Virus record (IMG/VR): IMGVR_UViG_3300028610_000267
Location: 1 to 46,771 of that record
Strand: one strand, 5' to 3'
From: a virus
DNA: 46,771 nt
Made by a program: the position numbers and the translations under genes
The notes under the pieces: model-generated
The model's input: only the letters and a program-made list of their open reading frames with translations
The model's database searches: none
Told to the model about the DNA's origin: nothing
Shown: positions 37,405 through 45,543 of the stretch, in pieces
Layout of the letters: each line of letters begins with the position of its first letter
Position numbering within the stretch: position 1 is the stretch's first letter

Positions 37405-39033
37405 CTATATACCTGCTGATAATGAACCTTCTTCCGGTTTAGTTCCACCGGTCTTATGTGCCTTAGCGAGTTCAGGTGCCGCTTCAATCATCTGTTGTTG
37501 CGCTTGATCTGCGGCCCTTCGGTCCTGTATTTGTTTTACATCGTCCAAACTTCGCAGCCATGTAGCAGGAACGCCGTTGTTCCTTGCTGAGTCCCTAAAC
37601 GCTACCGGAACGTTGATATGGTCAAGCCATTCGAGGATGTTCATATCCGCCATCGGCTGCCATTCCAGTAAGGTCTTGGTCAGCCCCTCAGTCTCGATAG
37701 TTCTTAGTGCAAGGGCGAGCCTGCCTAAGTACATTATGCTGAAATCCTGTCCTGATAGCTCAGGCGGCATTTCAGGCAGTTTCTTTTGTCTGGTCAGGAT
37801 ACCTATCACTCGTTGTATCATGGGATTAAACAGCCCGCTTTGAAGTCTGCCGATTATCGGAGTCAGGAATCTTAACTTCTGTTCAACTCTTGCCTGCACC
37901 TCGGTGGCTGTCATGTTCTGTTTGTCAATCAGCGGGTCGAACATATCGACGAAATAACCTTTTTGTATTTCATTCTGGGTCTCAGAGATTGCGTTATTGA
38001 TCTCGCCGAGATTTCCTTTGAACTCCCAGTATATCGGTGCTTCGTCGCGGTAGAAAACAACCCCGCCGGGCTTAGTGGTTAAAGGCCATACCGAACCGTC
38101 GTCCTTAACTAACATGGTCGGGTCAACCATCTTGTCCCATGCTTTAACCCGAATCCGCTTGAGTTCATTAACCATTCTAATATCAGGAAGTTTCTTTTGG
38201 GTGGGGCTGCGCCCGTAATCTTCAAGCGAGTCTTTGTCGAACACACTTACCTGATAGGGGAACTCTTCGTAACCCTCTTCTGCGCCTTCGACAAACTCGG
38301 CCTCGTCCCTTGATATGTAAACACTCAACCACGGCATATTTAAGGGGTCGTCAGCTTCGGGGTCACGCTCTTCTCTTGGTTCTACAACTTGTATGAAGTT
38401 GAACTTCTTATCTTTGTCAACCCCACTGTCAAATGCGGTTCTTATTTTCTCACCTAAGTTCTCAATCCCAAACTCCTGAACGGCCTGACGTGCGGAGAAC
38501 ATAAACCTTCTAAATACTGTGTCAACTTCACCGTCTGAATTTCTGACAATATAAATATCACGCATGAAATAGTTTATAAATACGATAACGGTCTTCTTGC
38601 CCTTTTCCTCATAAAGACATCCCGTCCCGAAGACGCCTAATGATTTTAAGAACTCAAAGAACGCTTCTCTAAACGTACTTCCAATAAGACGTTTATGGAT
38701 TGCTTTGGTGGTAGCGTCGAGCCATTGTTTTACATCATCGTTTTTCTGTAACTTCTCATCGTCAACTTCAAGAACGAACGCGCGCGTCTCGGTTGGAAAC
38801 ATAAACGAATACAGACCGGAGGCTAATTGAATATTAGACTCCTCTGCGGTAGTGTCAAATAGATCCATCAACACTTCGCCGGAAGACCGCTCAGAGACTA
38901 TCTGGCTATTGTTAGGCATGGCGTAGTCTGCCGAATCCTGAAACTGCTCGTCAAAATTTGCGCGGTCAGTCTCTAACTTCTTCATTCGCTCAATGTATTG
39001 TTTGGCTGTCGCTGGCATACTATCCCTGTCCAC
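37405..39033 (-). CDS. Portal protein (T7-type head-tail connector)
   Basis: 542 residues. Starts MPATAKQYIERMKKLETDRANFDEQ after a short lead. E-L-K-R-I-R-V-K-A-W-D-K, TATEVQARVEQKLRFLTPIIGRLQSGLFNPMIQRV and the Gln-rich end match T7-type connector proteins. It would form the 12-fold vertex ring through which DNA is packaged. Its order (terminase, small genes, portal, scaffold, capsid) is right. Confidence 0.85.
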   Translation of the reverse strand: MDRDSMPATAKQYIERMKKLETDRANFDEQFQDSADYAMPNNSQIVSERSSGEVLMDLFDTTAEESNIQLASGLYSFMFPTETRAFVLEVDDEKLQKNDDVKQWLDATTKAIHKRLIGSTFREAFFEFLKSLGVFGTGCLYEEKGKKTVIVFINYFMRDIYIVRNSDGEVDTVFRRFMFSARQAVQEFGIENLGEKIRTAFDSGVDKDKKFNFIQVVEPREERDPEADDPLNMPWLSVYISRDEAEFVEGAEEGYEEFPYQVSVFDKDSLEDYGRSPTQKKLPDIRMVNELKRIRVKAWDKMVDPTMLVKDDGSVWPLTTKPGGVVFYRDEAPIYWEFKGNLGEINNAISETQNEIQKGYFVDMFDPLIDKQNMTATEVQARVEQKLRFLTPIIGRLQSGLFNPMIQRVIGILTRQKKLPEMPPELSGQDFSIMYLGRLALALRTIETEGLTKTLLEWQPMADMNILEWLDHINVPVAFRDSARNNGVPATWLRSLDDVKQIQDRRAADQAQQQMIEAAPELAKAHKTGGTKPEEGSLSAGI

Positions 39034-39223
39034 CCAAACTTGTGTTTAGTATCGTTCTATTATTTGCATTCAATCTTCCGGCAAGTATCGTAGATGCCCT
39101 ACCACGCCCTGTGCGCCGGCGGAGTTTCTTTTTGGCCTCTTCTTCTTCTCTGCCGGGTATCGGCTGAGGAGTCGGCGCAGGTGTCGGTGGAGTATCTATA
39201 TTTGGTCGTCTGCTACTGGTCAT
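39020..39223 (-). CDS. Small Pro-rich portal-linked protein
   Basis: 67 residues: Pro-rich start (PNIDTPPTPAPTPQP), a basic stretch EAKKKLRRRTGRG, then RASTILAGRL and a closing L-G-G. The 'RRTGRGRASTI...LG' ending is common to tiny podovirus proteins encoded beside the portal. It overlaps the portal start by 14 bases. Confidence 0.6.
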   Translation of the reverse strand: MTSSRRPNIDTPPTPAPTPQPIPGREEEEAKKKLRRRTGRGRASTILAGRLNANNRTILNTSLGGQG

Positions 39224-39786
39224 CTTTGCTCCAATTTCTTTAGACGATTTACAATGGACATCAACTCTCCCGGTGATATGCCCGGTTCTCCTTGCTCTCC
39301 CTGTGGGCCTGTCACGCTCCTACCAGCGGCTCCAGTGGCTCCGGTGACACCGGGCCGTCCTTTGTCACCAGTTATTCCCATCGTGCCACGTGGACCGGGA
39401 AGTCCCCTATCGCCCACGTCACCCTTGTCGCCCTTATCGCCCTTTGGTCCAATCTCGCCGACCTCACCCTTTTCGCCCTTGAGTCCCTTGACCCCTGTAA
39501 CAGACTCACCTTTTTCACCAGTGTAGCCTTTGGCGCCACGGGGACCAGCAGGACCGGGCAACCCATCGCCGCCAACAAGACCGGTGGCACCTTTGAGTCC
39601 TTTCGGGCCGTCGTTTCCAATAGGTCCTTGCGGGCCAACGTCGCCTTGGGCCAGCATTTCAATAGGCCCACCACCTTCGCCAGCAAGGAACAGTCCTCCA
39701 TCCTTAACGATAATGCGTTTGGCGATATTCGCAGCCAGTACTTCGGAAAAGGTTTCTTTTTGTGACTTATGTTTTTGTTTTTCCAT
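39220..39786 (-). CDS. Collagen-like virion protein
   Basis: 188 residues. After a 50-residue lead come about 40 uninterrupted Gly-X-Y triplets (about 54-172), with Pro, Lys, Asp and Glu at X and Y. A short coiled end (SPGELMSIVNRLKKLEQR) follows, which could trimerise the chain. Phage collagen-like proteins form thin fibres on capsids or tails. Starts in an ATGA-type overlap with the next gene. Confidence 0.75.
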   Translation of the reverse strand: MEKQKHKSQKETFSEVLAANIAKRIIVKDGGLFLAGEGGGPIEMLAQGDVGPQGPIGNDGPKGLKGATGLVGGDGLPGPAGPRGAKGYTGEKGESVTGVKGLKGEKGEVGEIGPKGDKGDKGDVGDRGLPGPRGTMGITGDKGRPGVTGATGAAGRSVTGPQGEQGEPGISPGELMSIVNRLKKLEQR

Positions 39787-39793
39787 TACAACC

Positions 39794-40147
39794 TCAACAA
39801 TTCTTTTGCCATGAATGAATTTCAGTTAGCATATTTACCTCTGCTGCGCCATCCCAATAGATGACGCCTTGGCCAACCTCTTTATCGTCAGTGTCGGGAC
39901 TTCCACCAGCCTGTTCTTTTATCAACACAAAGTACACACCTCTGGCAACAACCGGGAAGTCTGCCCAGTGACTGTCACCTACCGCTGTCATCGGTATGTC
40001 GCATTCGTCTGCTCGCGCGTCATTCCATGTCCCTATCGCCTCGAAAGCAGCGTCACCAACGTCAAAAATGAACCTGTCGCTGAACCTGTATACGAGGGCG
40101 TATAAAGTTTTCGCTTCGTCTGCGCCGTGGACTATTTCATTGCTCAT
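39794..40147 (-). CDS. Small beta-rich virion protein
   Basis: 117 residues with GVYFVLIKEQAGGSPDTDDKEVGQGVIYWDG, a pattern often found in phage proteins near fibres and head components. Lies next to the collagen-like gene and overlaps its upstream partner by four bases. It may be a base or knob of the fibre. Confidence 0.5.
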   Translation of the reverse strand: MSNEIVHGADEAKTLYALVYRFSDRFIFDVGDAAFEAIGTWNDARADECDIPMTAVGDSHWADFPVVARGVYFVLIKEQAGGSPDTDDKEVGQGVIYWDGAAEVNMLTEIHSWQKNC

Positions 40148-40644
40148 ACCTTTTTAATCTCCACCGAAAGCGTCGTACTATTCAACGTGCTGGCTATCAC
40201 AAGAATGTGTGAGTATCCATGTACGTTCATGACGTAGCTCCCAAACGTATTGTTGGCAGGGCTTATGGCTTCGTTCTTCGTGAGCCAATTCGTAACAGGA
40301 ACTATCGTGTCAATGAATTTATTACTCCCGTCTCGCACTTGAGTTCCTACCAGATTCGTTAATTGTGCTATGTGTCTGTAATGGTCGGGCAGAGAGTCAG
40401 AAGTTGCAGCGGTGTAAATCTCTAAGATATCCTCTGTGTCGGCTGCGCTGTCAGAGTAAAACCTAAGCTCCGCTGCAACCCAGCCTTGAGGTATCTCGAT
40501 TAGAACCTTGTTAGCAATAGCCAAAGCCTTTACCGCAGCGTGAGTGAGCGCAGAGGCTCCTAAGAGGGCTTGGGCGACGGTGATACTGCCCTTGTCATCC
40601 CAGTAGTATTGCTTCAAATAAGATTCGTTATCTTTGCTGTCCAT
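40144..40644 (-). CDS. Small virion-associated beta protein
   Basis: 166 residues. A helical N-terminus (YLKQYYWDDKG, then ALTHAAVKALAIANKV) leads to a jelly-roll-like body with WVAAELRFYSDSA and HGYSHILVIAS. The pair with the gene downstream may form the collagen-fibre attachment. Unrecognised family. Confidence 0.5.
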   Translation of the reverse strand: MDSKDNESYLKQYYWDDKGSITVAQALLGASALTHAAVKALAIANKVLIEIPQGWVAAELRFYSDSAADTEDILEIYTAATSDSLPDHYRHIAQLTNLVGTQVRDGSNKFIDTIVPVTNWLTKNEAISPANNTFGSYVMNVHGYSHILVIASTLNSTTLSVEIKKV

Positions 40645-41074
40645 GTATACCCAAAGCCCTTAAATAGTCTTCTTCGCTTTCTATGAACCAGACACCCCAC
40701 CCTTTTTCGTAAACTCTCCCGCATTTGATGCACTCAAATTTATAGTGTTTAGCGTCATAGGGTTCTATATGGATGCGGTTTCCACAAGTGCAATCCATGT
40801 CGAGAACATCTTTCCATTCAGATACGGGAAGTAGGTCGTTTTTTATTGTTCCGTCTGGATACACAAAAATCCTACTTCCCGGTTCGGCTTCACTAATCGC
40901 CCTGTCAAGCTCTGCTATATCCACAGGGATAGGTTGTTTAGTCCACGGCCATACTATTGATACTTTTACATACGGATTGGTGGCATTTTGCAACCATACA
41001 GAAAATATTTCTGCTGATACGCACATAACAAACACGATCACTAAGCCTGCTAAAACTTTTAATATTCGTCTCAT
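40628..41074 (-). CDS. Membrane-anchored zinc-ribbon protein
   Basis: 148 residues. N-terminal signal anchor (about 5-25: VLAGLVIVFVMCVSAEIF), a periplasmic-type linker, then CTCG and CIKCGR near 99-119 and a Trp-rich end (GWGVWFIE). Overlaps the terminase large subunit start by four bases. It could be a superinfection or assembly factor; unknown. Confidence 0.55.
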   Translation of the reverse strand: MRRILKVLAGLVIVFVMCVSAEIFSVWLQNATNPYVKVSIVWPWTKQPIPVDIAELDRAISEAEPGSRIFVYPDGTIKNDLLPVSEWKDVLDMDCTCGNRIHIEPYDAKHYKFECIKCGRVYEKGWGVWFIESEEDYLRALGIHGQQR

Positions 41075-42705
41075 CTTCTCTCTCCTAACCTATAAGTTAA
41101 ATCCTGCATAACCTCTTTCTGTCTTTCTCTTTGAGTCTTTATCGCACCGACCTTTTTACACGCAAGATAAAAGAAGTTCAACGCACATCGGTAATGATCC
41201 TGCTTGTCGCCGATCTTGGCATACCGATAACTCGCGTTTCCTTTAGTATCGGTTTCCAGGAACTTCGCTACCTGAGTCATCTGGTGGGCGAATATCTTTA
41301 CCTCCTGACATATACTTGGCAAAAGTAGCATGCCCGGCTTCGTTACCATGTAATGTGACCTGTCGAATATGTCGGTCTTATTTACTTTAACAATATTGTC
41401 GGCCCCCCATAAATCAAAGGTCTTGAGACTCGACTGAGTGTAACATGGGTAGACCGTATTGCCGCAGCCCGCCTCGGAAGCAGCCCATTCTCTTATCTTG
41501 TGAGACTCAGGCATCGCGTCACCTACGGTTGATTTTACGTTGTATCTACGGCCAAGGTCGTGAAGTTCTTGCCAGTTCTTGACCCTCGCCATTCTTATAA
41601 GCCTGTATTTGTCTTTGGCTATTCTGACGCCGATGACTGCATGAATAAGAGGATAGCCAACATCGAACCCCATGGCACAAGGACCGTCGTGAGAATACGC
41701 CATAGAATCATTGGTGCAAAGGGAAAGAACTTCGGTCTCTCTTAATACATCTTCAGCGCGGGCGAAAGCCTTGCCCATGACAGTTCTCTGGAACTCCGCT
41801 TCAGTGGTGTCGAACTCTTCGGGGTCGTCAAACTCTCTCAGAGCAAGGGCAAGGTCCCTGTTGGGATTTAATAGCTGGCTGCACCAATAGCCAACGGTGT
41901 CTTTATTAGAATCAGGAACCCATAACCCATTGCCCCTGTTGATCTCTCTACCACAGTGGATGCAGACTGGATAACCTATACCTTTATCATTGACCTTAAT
42001 GCAGTGTGGGAATTCGGTCTCAAGACAGGTGTGCTTTCTACAGTGTTCACATTTTATCTGCCAGCGTCGCATATCACTTTTGTTGTAAAGTCTGTCAATC
42101 CCGTCGTCGGGGAGTTTCGGTGTGCCCATGTCACTTCTACGTCGTATAGTAGAGTTTCCTAACCTTTGGTTGACCTGAGAGGCCATCTCGTCGTCGAACA
42201 GGTCTCTTTCGTCCAGGAGTATCCAGTCAGCGGGAGTAGACCGCACAGCGGTCGAGTCTTTTGCCATACCACCAATGATACTGGTTGCTGTGCAGCCGTG
42301 GAAACTTACGTTAGTTTTGCCTATTCTTCGAGTGTAAACCGAGTTTGTATCGTTACACAAATCTTTGATCCTTCGGTTGTCCTTGAGAAGAGGTCTGAAT
42401 CTACCGGATGAGAACTCTTCAACAGCGGTCTTTGAAGGAAAGTAATATATAATCCCCTGCGGGTAAAGTCCGTATTTCGCTCCGTGGACTATCTCTATGG
42501 ATTTACCCATCGTAGCACCGGTCTGGGAACCTTTCTTGATGACCTCGTTGTGTTTAACCTTGCCGTCGAAGGTCTCAGGCAGCATTAGCTCTACCTGATA
42601 CTCGCGACCCTGGAGCGTAAAGGGTCTGCCGTCTATCAATATACCCTCAAGCTGCGCCCAGTAAGCGGCGTTTACTTCGGCATGTTTTTCTTTGGTTAAT
42701 TGCAT
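41071..42705 (-). CDS. Terminase large subunit (GpA-like)
   Basis: 544 residues. Walker A-like KKGSQTGATMGKS at 57-69, Walker B-like WILLDE at 161-166, Cys pairs at about 219/222 and 248/251 as in GpA-type terminases, then nuclease aspartates near 348 (FDVG), 396 (GDAMPES) and the late GDKQDHYRCAL. It would pump DNA through the portal. The paired small subunit gene lies 1.8 kb upstream in the operon, with small genes between. Confidence 0.85.
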   Translation of the reverse strand: MQLTKEKHAEVNAAYWAQLEGILIDGRPFTLQGREYQVELMLPETFDGKVKHNEVIKKGSQTGATMGKSIEIVHGAKYGLYPQGIIYYFPSKTAVEEFSSGRFRPLLKDNRRIKDLCNDTNSVYTRRIGKTNVSFHGCTATSIIGGMAKDSTAVRSTPADWILLDERDLFDDEMASQVNQRLGNSTIRRRSDMGTPKLPDDGIDRLYNKSDMRRWQIKCEHCRKHTCLETEFPHCIKVNDKGIGYPVCIHCGREINRGNGLWVPDSNKDTVGYWCSQLLNPNRDLALALREFDDPEEFDTTEAEFQRTVMGKAFARAEDVLRETEVLSLCTNDSMAYSHDGPCAMGFDVGYPLIHAVIGVRIAKDKYRLIRMARVKNWQELHDLGRRYNVKSTVGDAMPESHKIREWAASEAGCGNTVYPCYTQSSLKTFDLWGADNIVKVNKTDIFDRSHYMVTKPGMLLLPSICQEVKIFAHQMTQVAKFLETDTKGNASYRYAKIGDKQDHYRCALNFFYLACKKVGAIKTQRERQKEVMQDLTYRLGERR

Positions 42706-42905
42706 AAATGCTTTCTTACGCTACCCATAACACTGTACACATCAAGCAGGGTCGGTATCTTAGACCTGCGCACCATGCGGTTCATAAACTTTCTAAATAA
42801 CGGGGCAAGCCGGTCGCCCTGCATCGTACCCTTGACGCCGATATAAACATCGCAGCCCTCGAACTTAATACCGGTCTTTACGAAGCCTAAATTACGGTTC
42901 AGCAA
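42696..42905 (-). CDS. Small basic protein before terminase, TTG start
   Basis: 69 residues with a TTG start at 42905, overlapping its upstream neighbour by 14 bases; AGGAAGA lies close. It includes GFVKTGIKFEGCDVYIGVKGTMQGDRLAP and a basic helix FRKFMNRMVRRSK. It ends inside the terminase start. Function unknown. Confidence 0.5.
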   Translation of the reverse strand: MLNRNLGFVKTGIKFEGCDVYIGVKGTMQGDRLAPLFRKFMNRMVRRSKIPTLLDVYSVMGSVRKHLCN

Positions 42906-43053
42906 TCTTCCTATCCTTAAAAAGACCTGATATGTAATGTATCAAGCAGACAAGCACTACGCCGCAAACACTCCATCTGGTATCGACATCCATCTGCGCC
43001 AGAGTGTTAATGGTCAGCATCGCTACGCATACTCGTTTACTTACTCCGTTCAT
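42892..43053 (-). CDS. 53-residue membrane protein, possible holin
   Basis: ATG AAC GGA GTA. One clear span at about residues 28-44 (VCGVVLVCLIHYISGLF), a weaker one near 7-18, and a basic tail. Small membrane proteins beside the terminase genes are holins in T7-like phages. No endolysin neighbour supports this, so it is a position-based guess. Confidence 0.45.
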   Translation of the reverse strand: MNGVSKRVCVAMLTINTLAQMDVDTRWSVCGVVLVCLIHYISGLFKDRKIAEP

Positions 43054-43054
43054 T

Positions 43055-43333
43055 TCAATCCTCTAAAGTATACCCGCCCTCAAAAGCCTTTGCTGGCGAA
43101 AACGACTTATACCCGCCCTCGTACACAACATAGTAACCACCAATTTGGGGCTTATGTTTATTCATGTACGCCACATCTACATTAAACGCGGCATACCTGT
43201 CGTCTTCGGGCTTAATCAACGCCATACCTGTCGTGGCAATAATAATATCTTTAATCTTCAACGCATGTACCGTCTTGTGGCACTTGTACTTCGGCATTTC
43301 CGCCACTGCTCCACAATCTTGATCTGTGCTCAT
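43055..43333 (-). CDS. Conserved phage hypothetical protein
   Basis: 92 residues from ATG 43333 after AGGAGAAGAAA. K-T-V-H-A-L-K-I, ALIKPEDDRYAAFNVD, and the end GGYYVVYEGGYKSFSPAKAFEGGY are a pattern seen in many phages, often near structural or regulatory genes. Function unknown. Confidence 0.65.
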   Translation of the reverse strand: MSTDQDCGAVAEMPKYKCHKTVHALKIKDIIIATTGMALIKPEDDRYAAFNVDVAYMNKHKPQIGGYYVVYEGGYKSFSPAKAFEGGYTLED

Positions 43334-43343
43334 TTTCTTCTCC

Positions 43344-43514
43344 TTATAAATCCCTCACAATATTATCAATACGCATCTTCAACATCACGTTATCAGTCAA
43401 CTCAAATATCCTGTCAGCAAACTTACGCAAGAAAACAGCATCGTCCGGCTCATCAAGATAATCACCGTCAAGCATCCGGTTAAAGACAGCTTGCTCGTCA
43501 GCGGTTAAAGACAT
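43344..43514 (-). CDS. Small helical protein, paralogue of the gene at 12856-13041
   Basis: 56 residues, ATG TCT TTA ACC after GGAGAGCCAGC. It matches the 61-residue product at 12856-13041 (M-x-L-T-x-x-E-Q-x-x-F, D-x-V-F-L, V-x-L-x-x-R-I-x-x-I). This copy is in the late operon, the other in the early one. The gene overlaps its upstream neighbour by ten bases. Confidence 0.6.
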   Translation of the reverse strand: MSLTADEQAVFNRMLDGDYLDEPDDAVFLRKFADRIFELTDNVMLKMRIDNIVRDL

Positions 43515-43750
43515 GCTGGCTCTCCACCAAAAACAATATCTCTATGCCTATGTTCTCGTACCAACACACCTTCAAGCTTTGTCTCGAAATCCTCAGAATG
43601 GAAAGTTCGGGTTGCTTGGGCCATCTCGAATACAACCATCTCATAAATCTCTTTTGGTAAATACACACAAGCAGGTCTTGTACCCGTCTTAACCTCTTCG
43701 CGAGCAAAAGCCTCAACCAGTTCCCCTATTGCTTTCGTTGCACAAGGCAT
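43505..43750 (-). CDS. Hypothetical protein
   Basis: 81 residues. CVYLPKEIYEMVVFEMA and the charged C-terminus (FETKLEGVLVREHRHRD) suggest a mixed alpha/beta fold. Starts in a TAATG overlap after the poly-Lys peptide. Unrecognised. Confidence 0.55.
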   Translation of the reverse strand: MPCATKAIGELVEAFAREEVKTGTRPACVYLPKEIYEMVVFEMAQATRTFHSEDFETKLEGVLVREHRHRDIVFGGEPACL

Positions 43751-43830
43751 TACTTCTTCTTCCTCTTGGATTTCTTAGAACGCTTCTTAGAACCGGGTTG
43801 AACCTTTTTGTATCCTACACCTTTGGGCAT
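43750..43830 (-). CDS. 26-residue extremely basic peptide
   Basis: ATG CCC AAA GGT, ending AAG AAG AAG TAA in a TAATG overlap (43750). Half of the residues are Lys or Arg (QPGSKKRSKKSKRKKK). It may bind DNA or RNA, like histone-tail-like peptides. The short length lowers certainty, but the overlap and GGAGATAGAT site argue for translation. Confidence 0.5.
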   Translation of the reverse strand: MPKGVGYKKVQPGSKKRSKKSKRKKK

Positions 43831-43839
43831 ATCTATCTC

Positions 43840-44025
43840 CTATTCATAATAAACTACAGTTCCCGGAGCCAAGTCAACCTCCCCGCAGATTATCTCAGCC
43901 TCACGTTTAGTCAGAAAACGCGACGCAGGAAGGGACTCCTTTACTCGTTGGACGTCAGCTACTGTTGTACCAACAGCCGAACCCTTCTTTATCGTTAGGC
44001 CGGTAGGCCATGCTGTTTTAGTCAT
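43840..44025 (-). CDS. Hypothetical 61-residue protein
   Basis: ATG ACT AAA ACA after GAAGGGTACTAATA. Contains TIKKGSAVGTTVADVQRVKESLPASRFLTKREAEIICG; no known motif. Part of the small-gene run ahead of the terminase. Confidence 0.55.
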   Translation of the reverse strand: MTKTAWPTGLTIKKGSAVGTTVADVQRVKESLPASRFLTKREAEIICGEVDLAPGTVVYYE

Positions 44026-44043
44026 TATTAGTACCCTTCGTCG

Positions 44044-44151
44044 CTAATACGTAAAAAAGATGAATAATTGGGAGCGGACCATATTACAGTAAGGCAAGCC
44101 CCCGCCTTCCGATGCCCCCCCCGTCCCAGATTTAAGCATGCTTTTTCTCAT
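44044..44151 (-). CDS. Possible 35-residue Gly-rich protein or structured RNA
   Basis: ATG in an ATGA overlap with the gene upstream, ending TAG. The sequence is KSGTGGASEGGG then NMVRSQLFIFF. The same stretch contains long G and C runs and a stem, TGGGA-CGG with CCG-C-TCCCA, followed by six T, so it may be a terminator-like RNA and not a gene. I cannot decide. Confidence 0.3.
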   Translation of the reverse strand: MRKSMLKSGTGGASEGGGLPYCNMVRSQLFIFFTY

Positions 44152-44492
44152 GCCGCCGCCTCCTCAACTACTCCTTCATAGTCCCAGTCGCCGGGTATTG
44201 GCACACGGTTTGCTACATAGAGATGACTGGCCTCCAGTTCAGCGTTGTCCATGTGTGGTCCCCAGTTGAGCCGTGCTGGATCGTTGCGCGTTGCGTAGTC
44301 ATCTGGGTTAGCTTGGTAGTCCTCGAGGCTGGCCGTGCGCGTGGGTGCGTGCGCCTCTACCGTGCGCTCCTTATCGTGCGCGTGCGCTTGGAATGTCTCA
44401 ACGCTTTCCGTGCGCCTTGACAGTTTAGCCCTACATGCCCCAGAACACGTCTTGCCTGTACATTCCTTGCCACATATTCTGCAATTATTCAT
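44148..44492 (-). CDS. Zinc-knuckle protein, paralogue of the gene at 36414-36917
   Basis: 114 residues from ATG 44492, which has AAAGGAGATAAG upstream. C-x2-C at 4-7 and C-x3-C at 16-20 (CSGACR), then A-S-L-E-D-Y, R-L-N-W, and NRVPIPGDWDYE, all shared with the 36414-36917 protein. The remainder (Arg/Thr/His-rich 25-55) differs. A head or packaging associated role is possible from position. Confidence 0.6.
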   Translation of the reverse strand: MNNCRICGKECTGKTCSGACRAKLSRRTESVETFQAHAHDKERTVEAHAPTRTASLEDYQANPDDYATRNDPARLNWGPHMDNAELEASHLYVANRVPIPGDWDYEGVVEEAAA

Positions 44493-44516
44493 CTTATCTC
44501 CTTTATTCATAAGAGT

Positions 44517-44984
44517 TTATCCTGTCTTAGCCTTAATACCCAACTCCTTAGCTATCTCTAAGCACCGCTGGTTACTGTACTTAACGTTTAAAGCACGATC
44601 CTCCTCGCTCATGCGATTAGCCCTGGCAAGCTCTGCTTCCTCGTTAGGGGCCTTTTCTTGGTCATAGCCTAACATTAAATTTTGAGCTCTAATCGCTGAT
44701 ACTTCCGCAGACGGCGCGTCGAGTGTGACGGCGTGATCTCTTGCTTCGTCGAGCTTTTTTAGCTGCTTTTCACGTGAATAACCGCACTTCTTCGCTGTTT
44801 TTGCTTCTATATTGGCTATTGCTTCAGTTAATCGTGGATTTTCGTAGACTTTTAATCCTTTACCGCTTCTTGCGTTTACTTCGTCGTATCCTACTTTAAT
44901 CAGTGCTTGCGACTTGTTATGGCCGTTACTTGTGTACTCTTGCGCTATCGCCTCTACTGTTTCGTCGTTCCTTATGTCTGGCAT
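44517..44984 (-). CDS. Terminase small subunit
   Basis: 155 residues. A helix-turn-helix start (SQALIKVGYDEVNARSGKGLKVYENPRLTEAI) is the classic XtmA/TerS pattern, followed by a coiled coil and an acidic C-terminus. It would bind the packaging site. The start overlaps the previous small gene by 13 bases. Confidence 0.8.
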   Translation of the reverse strand: MPDIRNDETVEAIAQEYTSNGHNKSQALIKVGYDEVNARSGKGLKVYENPRLTEAIANIEAKTAKKCGYSREKQLKKLDEARDHAVTLDAPSAEVSAIRAQNLMLGYDQEKAPNEEAELARANRMSEEDRALNVKYSNQRCLEIAKELGIKAKTG

Positions 44985-45133
44985 TGATTAACCTTTGCGT
45001 TACGTTCACATACCTTGCGATTGTTTTTGTGTATCTCTTGGATTATTTCCTCATTTGACCGCGGATCGTTTTCGTGACTGCCCTTGATGCGACCTGACCC
45101 TCTAAGTAGTTCTGATGCTGTTAGTGGTCTCAT
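44972..45133 (-). CDS. 53-residue basic hypothetical protein
   Basis: ATG AGA CCA CTA in an ATGA overlap (45130-45133). Helical basic sequence (EEIIQEIHKNNRKVCERNAKV). Ends within the terminase small subunit start. Function unknown. Confidence 0.5.
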   Translation of the reverse strand: MRPLTASELLRGSGRIKGSHENDPRSNEEIIQEIHKNNRKVCERNAKVNQCQT

Positions 45134-45348
45134 GCTGTTATCCTGTCTATTAGTTCTTGTTTTGTGCCCTTAGTGTCCACACCTGCACTTTTGGCTATTT
45201 CCACTAATTTAGACTTTAGCATCGACATATCAGCGGCGAACATGTCAATCGGTGTCTCTGTAGCCGTTTCAACTACTGGATTGGTTTTCTTTTTGCTTTG
45301 ACGCGCCGTAGTAGCTGCGCCCTTGTCTCGATTGTGTTTATTGCTCAT
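45130..45348 (-). CDS. SAP-like DNA-binding protein, first late gene
   Basis: 72 residues. A basic disordered start (KHNRDKGAATTARQSKKK) and a C-terminal helix-extended loop-helix, LVEIAKSAGVDTKGTKQELIDRIT, that matches the SAP/HeH motif. First gene of the leftward late operon, 63 bases from its promoter. It may bind DNA in packaging control. Confidence 0.6.
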   Translation of the reverse strand: MSNKHNRDKGAATTARQSKKKTNPVVETATETPIDMFAADMSMLKSKLVEIAKSAGVDTKGTKQELIDRITA

Positions 45349-45410
45349 TATGGCCCCTTGTGTGTTTTAATCGCATCTTATTACTACTTTCGGTCAATTC
45401 CCATATTTAT

Positions 45411-45438
45411 AGTGTAACCTGTATTTTGGGAAATGCAA
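45411..45438 (-). promoter_or_regulatory. Late leftward promoter
   Basis: Minus strand: -35 TTGCAT (45433-45438), 16-base spacer, -10 TACACT (45411-45416). Divergent to the rightward promoter 31 bases away. No phage RNA polymerase is present, so host sigma70 would read it. Confidence 0.5.
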
Positions 45439-45469
45439 CCTTTTCTTTGATTATTTTAAAGAATATTAC

Positions 45470-45497
45470 TTGACTTGCCGATAGTTTGTGGTATACT
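45470..45497 (+). promoter_or_regulatory. Rightward early promoter
   Basis: -35 TTGACT (45470-45475), 16-base spacer, -10 TATACT (45492-45497). A strong sigma70-type promoter followed 47 bases later by the first rightward gene. Confidence 0.65.
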
Positions 45498-45514
45498 GTT
45501 AATAGTGAAGAGCG

Positions 45515-45537
45515 AACCGATAACCGATTTAAGGAGT
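45515..45537 (+). repeat. Leader repeat, copy 1
   Basis: AACCGATAACCGATTTA-A-GGAGT ahead of the gene at 45544; the same 23 bases with one change lie at 45681-45703 before the next gene. The repeat includes the ribosome site and two AACCGAT units. Confidence 0.7.
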
Positions 45538-45543
45538 GAAACT

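Noticed and set aside
39254-39814. Pro/Gly-rich plus-strand frames opposite the collagen-like gene
   Set aside because: The Gly-X-Y codons read backwards give Pro-rich frames automatically; no ribosome site is present.
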